In this document: piece by piece, positions 23,862 through 31,800 of the stretch | How the letters are laid out: every line of letters starts with the position of its first letter | Position numbering within the stretch: the stretch's first letter is position 1 | Origin: Caldimonas mangrovi | GTDB lineage: Bacteria > Pseudomonadota > Gammaproteobacteria > Burkholderiales > Burkholderiaceae_C | Length of the DNA stretch: 33,301 bases | Reading direction: 5' to 3' | Assembly (NCBI RefSeq): GCF_023721835.1 | Contig: NZ_JAMKFE010000026.1 | Location: forward strand, 1-33,301 | The notes under the pieces: model-generated | Told to the model about the DNA's origin: nothing | What the model saw: only the letters and a program-made list of their open reading frames with translations | Databases searched by the model: none | Program-made: the position numbers and the translations under genes

Positions 23862-25778
23862 ATGTCATTGATCCGGCAGATGTGGCTGGTGGTGCTGACC
23901 ACGGTGCTGATCGCCTTCGTCGGCAGCTTCACCGTCACGGTGGCTTCCGCCCGCGAGTACCTCGAAACCCAATTGCAGGTGAAAAACAGCGACAACGCCG
24001 CGGCGCTGGCGCTGTCGCTGTCGCAGCAGAAGGGCGACAGCGAGCTGATGGAGCTGCTGCTGGCGGCGCAGTACGACACCGGCTTCTACCGGAGCATCCG
24101 CTTCCGTGGCACCGACGGCACGACGATCGAGCGCGTCGCCGGCCGGGTCGAGGTGCAGGCGCCGCGGTGGTTCGTGCGCCTCGTGCCGATCGAGTCCGTG
24201 CCCGGCGTGGCACAGGTCAGCGACGGCTGGCGCGCGCTGGGCTCGGTGGAGGTGGTGAGCCAGGTCTCGTACGCCTATCGGGACCTGTGGCGCGGCTGCC
24301 TGCAGGCGGCAGCCTGGCTGGCCGTGGTGGGCCTCGTCGCCGGTGTGCTCGGCAACTTCGTGGTGCAGGGCATCCGCCGGCCGCTCAATTCCACGGTGCG
24401 CCAGGCACAGGCACTGGTCAACCGCGAGTTCGTCATCGTCGACGAGCCGCGCGTGCCCGAGCTTCAGCGGCTGACGCGGGCGATGAACGGCATGGTGCAG
24501 CGGCTCCAGGGCGTGTTCGACGAGCAGGCCACCCAGGTGGACAACCTGCGCCGCGAGGCGAACTGCGACCCGTCGACCGGTGTGTCGCACCGCAAGCATT
24601 TCCTCACGCAGCTCGGCCTCGAGCTGGAGCGCGAGGACGCGCCGCCGAGCGGCACGCTGGTGATGGCGCGCCTGTTCGAGTTGGCGCGTGTCAATGCCGA
24701 GCTCGGCCGCCGCGAGACCGACCGCATGATCCAGCGCGTCGCCGACACCTTGCTGGCGCAGGCGGCCCGTGCGCCCGGCGCCTGGGTCGGCCGCCTGAAC
24801 GGGTCGGACTTCGCTTTGTGCCTGCCGGCCGGCGGTTCGGACGAAGACGATCCGGGCGCCCAGATGGAAGGGTTGCTCGCAGCCCTGCGCGCAGCCTGCA
24901 CACCGTTCGGGCCGGCCCAAGGGGTGGTGGTCGGAGCCGTCGCGTACCGCAGGGGCGACGCGCTGTCGCAAGTGCTGTCGCATGCGGACGGGGCGCTTGC
25001 ACGCGCGGAAGCGCAGGGGCTGTTCAGCTGCGTGGTGCAGGGCGCGGCCCCCGGAGAGGCCGCGGCAGGCGGTCAGGAGGCATGGAAGCGCCGCATCGAG
25101 GGCGCGCTGGCCGAGGACCGCGTGCGCCTGGGTCGCTACCCGCTGCTCGACCGCGACGGTGCGTTGATCCACTTCGAATGTCCGCTGCGCTTGCAGCTGG
25201 AGCCGGGCGGCGCATTCGAATCGGCGGCTCAGTGGCTGCCGCTGGCGGTGCGCACGCAGACGGTCGGGGCGGTTGACCTCGCGGTGGTGTCGCTGGCGTT
25301 GCGCGAGATCGCGCACGACGGCCGGCCGCTGGGCGTGAACCTGTCGGTCAGCTCGGTGCAGGACGCGCGCTTTGGCGGCCAGCTGCGCGAAAGGCTGCAG
25401 GCAGGGCTGGCCCATGCAGGGCAGCTGTGGATCGAAGTGCCGGAGCTCGCCGCCGTGCGGCACTATGGCCTGGTGCGCGAACTGTGCCAGCAGGTCAAAG
25501 CCACCGGCGCCCGCTTCGGGCTCGAACATGCCGGCGAGCAGCTGTCGCGCATCGATCGGCTGTACGAGATCGGCCTCGACTACGTGAAGCTGGACGCGCG
25601 CTTCGTGCTGGGCGCTTCCGAAGACGCTGCGGTGCGCAACTTCGTGCGCGGCACGGTGGCGATGGTTCATGCCCTGGGCATGCAGGTGTACGCCGAGGGC
25701 GTGTCCAGCGCGGCCGATGCGTCCGTCTTGTGGGACTGCGGGCTCGACGGCGTGACCGGCCCGGCCATTACGCTGTAG
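23862..25778 (+). CDS. lapD: LapD-type c-di-GMP receptor with degenerate GGDEF and EAL domains
   Basis: The 638-residue inner-membrane protein has TM1 (about 10-28), a periplasmic LapD/MoxY-N output domain (about 30-145), TM2 (about 150-172), HAMP (about 173-225), degenerate GGDEF (about 235-400; signature N313-G-S-D-F) and degenerate EAL (about 410-638; F438-E-C-P-L in place of the EAL motif). With both catalytic motifs lost, it should bind rather than make or break c-di-GMP, and recruit LapG when occupied. In the periplasmic domain, RWFVRLVPIES and GVAQVSDGWRALGSVEVVS match the family. The start at 23862 has GGAGG 7 nt upstream. It follows lapG directly and is convergent with the adhesin gene. 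Confidence 0.92.
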   Translation: MSLIRQMWLVVLTTVLIAFVGSFTVTVASAREYLETQLQVKNSDNAAALALSLSQQKGDSELMELLLAAQYDTGFYRSIRFRGTDGTTIERVAGRVEVQAPRWFVRLVPIESVPGVAQVSDGWRALGSVEVVSQVSYAYRDLWRGCLQAAAWLAVVGLVAGVLGNFVVQGIRRPLNSTVRQAQALVNREFVIVDEPRVPELQRLTRAMNGMVQRLQGVFDEQATQVDNLRREANCDPSTGVSHRKHFLTQLGLELEREDAPPSGTLVMARLFELARVNAELGRRETDRMIQRVADTLLAQAARAPGAWVGRLNGSDFALCLPAGGSDEDDPGAQMEGLLAALRAACTPFGPAQGVVVGAVAYRRGDALSQVLSHADGALARAEAQGLFSCVVQGAAPGEAAAGGQEAWKRRIEGALAEDRVRLGRYPLLDRDGALIHFECPLRLQLEPGGAFESAAQWLPLAVRTQTVGAVDLAVVSLALREIAHDGRPLGVNLSVSSVQDARFGGQLRERLQAGLAHAGQLWIEVPELAAVRHYGLVRELCQQVKATGARFGLEHAGEQLSRIDRLYEIGLDYVKLDARFVLGASEDAAVRNFVRGTVAMVHALGMQVYAEGVSSAADASVLWDCGLDGVTGPAITL

Positions 25779-25788
25779 CAAAGACGAA

Positions 25789-25822
25789 CGCGGGGCGTCG
25801 CCTTCCGGCCGAACGCCCCGCG
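25789..25822. terminator. Bidirectional terminator hairpin between lapD and the adhesin gene
   Basis: CGCGGGGCGT (25789-25798) pairs perfectly with ACGCCCCGCG (25813-25822) around a 14-nt loop. It lies in the 70-nt gap between two convergent stop codons, where it can serve both transcripts. Neither side has a long T-run. Confidence 0.65.
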
Positions 25823-25848
25823 CTGCAGCCCTTGCGGGCGCAAGGATC

Positions 25849-28800
25849 TCAGTCGCTCAACAGCTTGCCGCGGCTCAGCAGGTCTTGTATGACCTGCTGG
25901 TCGTTGGAGAACGAGCCCACCAGATCGACGCCGACCACCGTGATGCGCTGATCGACCGCGGTGGGGTTGTAGGTGCCGCCCGAGAAGCCGCCGGTGCTGC
26001 TGATCTGCACCACCGTGCTGTCGCCCACCTTGTCGAAGTGCAGGTAGTTCGACAATTGCGCCGTGCTTTCCCCGACCAGCAAGTCGCGCAGGTCCAGCAC
26101 ATCGCCGGCGGCACTGTTGTCGAAATCGGTGATGGTGTCATGCGCCGGCGTGGCGGTGGTGCCCCGGTCGGCCAGTTGCCAACGGAACGTGTCGGCGCCG
26201 AATCCACCCGTCAGCACGTCGTTGCCCGCGCCGCCGATGAGGACGTCGGTACCGCCACCTCCGTTCAGTTGGTCGTGGCCGGCACCGCCGTTGATCGTGT
26301 CGTTGCCGGCATTGCCGTGCAGCACGTCGTTGCCGTCGCCACCGTTGACGGTGTCGTTGCCGTCACCGCCGTGCACCAGGTCGTTGCCGCTGCCGGCGTT
26401 GATCGTGTCGTTACCGCCGAGACCCTGGATGAAGTCCGCCGCGCTGGTGCCGTTGTGCGTGCCCGCACCTTGGTCGCCGAGGATGTTGTTGGTCGTGGCC
26501 CCGACGGTGACGGCCACCGCCTGCGTGCTCGTCGACGTCGCTCCGGTGCCGGTTTCGGTCGAGGTGACAGAGACCGACAGGTTCAGCGTGCCGCTGTATC
26601 CCGAAGCGGGGAGGAAGTCCACGTCGGCTGCTTGTGCGGGCGTGAAGGTCCATACGCCACCGCCCAGATTGGTACCCGACGTGAACATCGCGTTGGTCGG
26701 CACGCCGGACACGGTGATCAGCGACAGCGTTTCCGACCCGTCGGTGTCCGCCAGGCCGGCGTGCAGCGGGAAATCGATGGGCGTGCCATAACTGGTCGCC
26801 CCGACCGTGTAGTTGATGCTGTTGATGGCCAGGGTCGAGTCCTTCCCGGTGTCGGCGCCGTTGAGCACCATCCACGAGAACTGGTAGTCGCCTGCGGAGG
26901 GCGCATTGAAGGTGTAGGCGCCATTGCTGTTCAAGCCCACACCGGCTTGCTCCGAGGACGTGATCAGCACATTCTGCTTGCTGCCGTCCGGTGCGGTGAT
27001 CGTCAGCACCACCAGGTCGTTGTAGCCGTTGTTGATCTCGTTGCGGTCGTTCTCGGCGTTCGTGAAGGCCCAGTTGAACTGCACCGAATGGCCGGCCGAC
27101 ATCGAATAGCTGTAGTTGCTGACGCTGCCGTCCTGGACGTCCACGTTGCCCGGGTCGTTCGTCTGGCCGGGGCCGCTGGTCTTCGGTGCGGGGTTGAACC
27201 CGTCGAGGGTGCCCGACGCCAGGCCGGCGATGCTCTCGATGTTCGCCTGGCTGATTTCGGCGGTGGTCGAGATGGTCACCGGACCCGGCACGATGCTGAT
27301 CAGCTGCGACGGGACCGCGAGGAACGGCGCGTCCACGGCGGCCGCCACGTTGATGTTGACGGTCGCCGTGCTGGTGCCGGCCGCACCATCGGACACCGTG
27401 TAGGTGAACGACGCCGGGCCGCTGTAGTTGGCGTTCGGCGTGAACAGCACGTTGCCGCCTGACAGCGACACCGTGCCGTTGACGGCTCCCTGGACGCTGG
27501 TGATGGTGAGCGTCGGGCTGTCGATGTCCGTGTCGTTCGCCAGCAGCGTCGACACCGGAATGGTGATGACGGCATCTTCCGAACCGCCGACGGCGTCGTT
27601 GCCCGCGACCGGTGCATCGTTGACGGCATCGACCGTGATCGTCGCCGTTCCCGCCGCTGCGGAGGTGCCGCCTTCGTTGTCGCGCGCGCTGTACTGAAAG
27701 GAGGTGCTGCCGTTCCAGTTGCTGTTCGGCCGGAAGTACACGGTGGATCCGGTCACGACGTCGCCCGCGGCCACCGGTTGCGTGCCGGCGGCGTCGAGGT
27801 AAAGCGTGCCGTTGGCGGGCAGGTTGCCGATGACGTGTTGCGTCACCGTGCCGTCGATGTCGCTGCCGGCCAGGGTGACGATCACCAGTGTGTCCTCGTT
27901 GCCGCTGGCGCTGACGTTGGTGGTGGTGGGGCGGTCGTTCACCGAGGCCACGGTGAGGTTCACCGTGGCCGTGTTCGTGCCGCCGTTTCCGTCGGAAATG
28001 GTGTAGGTGAACGAGGCCGGGCCGTGATAGTTGGCGGTCGGCGTGAAGACGACCTGGCCGTCAACCAGCGCCACCGTTCCGTTGACGGGGTTCTGTACAG
28101 AAAGGACCGACAGGGCGTCGCCGTCCAGATCGGTGTCGTTCGCGAGCAGGCTGCCGGTCGAGATGACGAGCGCGGTGTCCTCGCTCGTGGTGTAGGCCTG
28201 ATGCGACAGCGGGGTCGAACCGAGCGACTGGTAGGGCCCGGTGCCCGAGCGGATTTCAGGCTGGAAGACCGCCTGGCCGCCCTGGTCCCAGTAGATGATC
28301 TGGATCGTGTGGCTGCCGCTGGTGTCTACAATGAAGGACGAGTGCACGGTTTGCGTCGGCGACTGATTGTTGGCCACCTGCGCCACGACCACCCCATCGA
28401 CCATGATCGAGTAGCCGTCGTCCGAGCGCACCCGGAAGTTGTAGGTACCGGCGTCCAGTTGCACGGTGCCTGTGATGCGGATGATGGCGTCGCTGCTGTT
28501 CTGCGGATCGACATTGAGCGATGCAGCATCGCTGCCCAGGAAGGACTGCAGCGTGTTGTTCGAGCCGAGGTCGCCGGAGACCGTGCCGTAGTTCAACGAA
28601 CTGGCGACGAAGATCGCATCGGCCGGATGGGCGGCGATGAAGTTCTGCACTTGGGTGAGGGTGCTGAGCGACCCGCCGTCGACACCTTCGTGGAAGGCGA
28701 AGTATTCGCCGCGCAGACCCGACAGCTGGATCGGGCCGTCGTTCACGGCGACCGGTGCATCGTTGACCGGCGTGACCGTCAGCGAGACGCTGCCCGTCGA

Positions 28801-31800
28801 CGAGGCGACGCCGTCGGAGACCGTGTAGCTGAAATTGGCCGGACCGGCGTAATTGCTGTTCGGCGCGAAGGTCAGCGTGCCGTTGGCATTGAGCGTGACG
28901 GTGCCTTGCGCCAGCGTGACTGTCTCGCCGGGAGACACCGCTGTGCCGGCGATGTGCGTGATCGACAGAGCGTTGCCGTCGACATCGATGTCGTTGCCTC
29001 GAACATGGAGCACGACCGGCGTGTCTTCGGGGGTGGTGGCCGAGTCGTTCACTGCCACGGGCCCGTCGTTGGTACCGGTGATCGTGATCGTCAAGGTCTG
29101 CGTCGTGAAACCACCCTGGCCGTCGGACGCGGTGTACGTGAACACGTCATTTGCCGTGACGCCGGCTGCCAGCTCGTTCGCGTTGTTGGCGACGTAGGTG
29201 TACGAGCCGTTGGCTTGCAGCGTCAGTGAGCCGTACTGGCCGGCCAGTGCGGAGCCGATGCTGCCGGCAGTTGCGCCAAAGGCGATCGCGGAGACGCTGA
29301 GCGTGCCCCCATCGTTATCGCTGTCGTTCGCAAGCACCCCGGAGGCGGCATCGCGCGTCAGCGTAGCGTCCTCCAGCACCGCACCGGTATCAGCCGCGGC
29401 AGTGGGCGCATCGTTGACCGACACGACTGAAATGGTCGTCGTCGCCGTGTTGGACGGGTTGTGGCCGTCGTTGACAACCACCTCGATGGTGCGCGCCGTC
29501 GTGCTCGGGTTCTCGCTCGTGTTGGCGAAAGTCACGGCGCGGATGGCCGATGCGTAGGCGGCCGGCGATGCGGAGCCCGTCAGCGTGACCGTGTTGCCCG
29601 AGACGCTGGCGGTGATGCCCGGAGGCATCGAGCCGGCGGCAAGAACATCGCCTGCCTGCGCGTTGGTCAGCGTGATGGTGGCGCCTGTCAGTGTCGCGGA
29701 GTCAGTATCGACGAGGGTGGCGTCGGTGTCGGCGATCGATACGGCGGCACCGTTTTCGGTGAAAGTCGTTGCGTAGCCGGTCCCTGCGGCGGAGCCGTCG
29801 AGGTCTAGCACAGACGGTGCAGCGTTGACCGTGTAGCTCTCGGTGTCCGTGGCGGTTGTCGTGTTGCCCGCAGCGTCCGTGGTGGAGACGGAGGCGACGA
29901 TGGTGCGATCAGCGTCTGCCGCGAGGGCCGAGCCGGGAACGTCGACGCTGAATGTGCCACCGGCCTGGACGTTGCCGGTGTAAGTGCCACCGTTGATGGT
30001 CAGAGTGACCGTATCGCCAGCACGCACATCACCGCCTACCGAGCCGGTGATCGCGACGGTACCGCTGCTTTCGACAGCGTCGATCACGTCGTCGCTGGTG
30101 ATGTTGGCGTCCAGGGCGATGGACGCGGTGATTGTGACGTCCAGGGAACCGGCGTCGTTGGCGGTGGCGGTGTTGCCCGCTGCATCCGCGGCAGAGGCGA
30201 CCACGGTGAATCCGCCCTCGGCCAGAGCGACCGGCACGGCGACCGAGTAGGCACCACCGGTGACGGTGGCGGTGAGCGTCTGAGTGGCACCGGCCGAGTC
30301 GGTGACCGTCAAGGTGACGGTCGAATTGTTCGGCAGGTTGGTGGTGCCGGTGATGGTCGGCGTGGAGTCGTTGGTCAGCGCGGGGGCATCGACGGTGAGG
30401 CTCGGAGCGGTGACGTCCAGCGAGCCGGCGTCGTTGGCGGTCGCCGTATTGCCTGCTGCGTCGGTAGCAGAGGCGACCACGGTGAATCCGCCTTCAGCCA
30501 GGGCGACCGGAACGGTGACCGAGTAGGCGCCACCGGTGACGGTGGCAGTGAGCGTCTGAGTGGCACCGGCCGAGTCGGTGACTGTCAGCGTGATGGTCGC
30601 GCCATTCGGCAGGCTGGTGGTGCCGGTGATGGTCGGTGTCGAATCGTTGGTCAGCGCAGGTGCATCGACCGTCAAGCTCGGTGCGGTGATGTCCAGCGAG
30701 CCGGCGTCATTGGCGGTGGCGGTGTTGCCGGCTGCGTCGGCAGCAGAGGCGACCACGGTGAAGCCGCCTTCGGCCAGCGCGGCCGGCACGGCGACCGAGT
30801 AAGCACCACCGGTGACGGTGGCCGTGAGCGTTTGAGTGGCGCCAGCCGAGTCGGTGACGGTCAGCGTGACGGTCGCGCCGTTGGGCAGGTCCGTCGTACC
30901 CGTGATGGTCGGTGTCGAATCGTTGGTCAGCGCAGGTGCATCGACCGTCAAGCTCGGTGCGGTGATGTCCAGCGAGCCGGCGTCATTGGCGGTGGCGGTG
31001 TTGCCGGCTGCGTCGGCAGCAGAGGCGACCACGGTGAAGCCGCCTTCGGCCAGCGCGGCCGGCACGGCGACCGAGTAAGCACCACCGGTGACGGTGGCCG
31101 TGAGCGTTTGAGTGGCGCCAGCCGAGTCGGTGACGGTCAGCGTGACGGTCGCGCCGTTGGGCAGGTCCGTCGTACCCGTGATGGTGGGCGTCGAATCGTT
31201 GGTCAGTGCGGGAGCATCGACCGTCAAGCTCGGGGCAGTGATGTCCAGCGAGCCAGCGTCGTTGGCTGTGGCGGTGTTGCCGACGGCATCCGCGGCAGAG
31301 GCGACCACGGTGAAGCCGCCTTCGGCCAGAGCGACCGGCACGGTGACCGAGTAGGCGCCGCCGGTGACGGTGGCGGTGAGCGTCTGAGTGGCACCGGCTG
31401 AGTCGGTGACCGTCAAGGTGACGGTCGCGCCATTGGGCAGGTCCGTCGTACCCGTGATGGTCGGCGTCGAATCGTTGGTCAGTGCAGGTGCGTCGACCGT
31501 CAAGCTCGGAGCGGTGACGTCGAGGGATCCAGCATCGTTGGCCGTGACGGTGTTTCCAGCGGCGTCGGCGGCAGAGGCGACCACGGTGAAGCCACCTTCA
31601 GCCAGAGCGACCGGCACGGCGACCGAGTAGGCACCACCGGCGACGGTGGCGGTGAGCGTCTGGGTGGCACCGGCCGAGTCGGTGACCGTCAAGGAGACGG
31701 TCGCGCCGTTGGGCAGGTCGGTGGTGCCGGTGATCGTGGGCGTTGAATCGTTGGTCAGTGCCGGGGCGTCGACGGTCAGGCTCGGAGCAGTGACGTCCAA

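Noticed and set aside
26200-26460. Short tandem repeats (27-nt period, GTCGTTGCC-rich) considered as a separate repeat element
   Set aside because: They encode the calcium-binding RTX nonapeptides of the adhesin, so the repetition is explained by the protein.
25885-29229. Long plus-strand open frames opposite the adhesin gene (25885-27462 and 27778-29229)
   Set aside because: They mirror the repetitive, stop-poor composition of the adhesin's coding strand, have Val/Arg/Gly-rich low-complexity translations, no ribosome binding sites and no family motifs.
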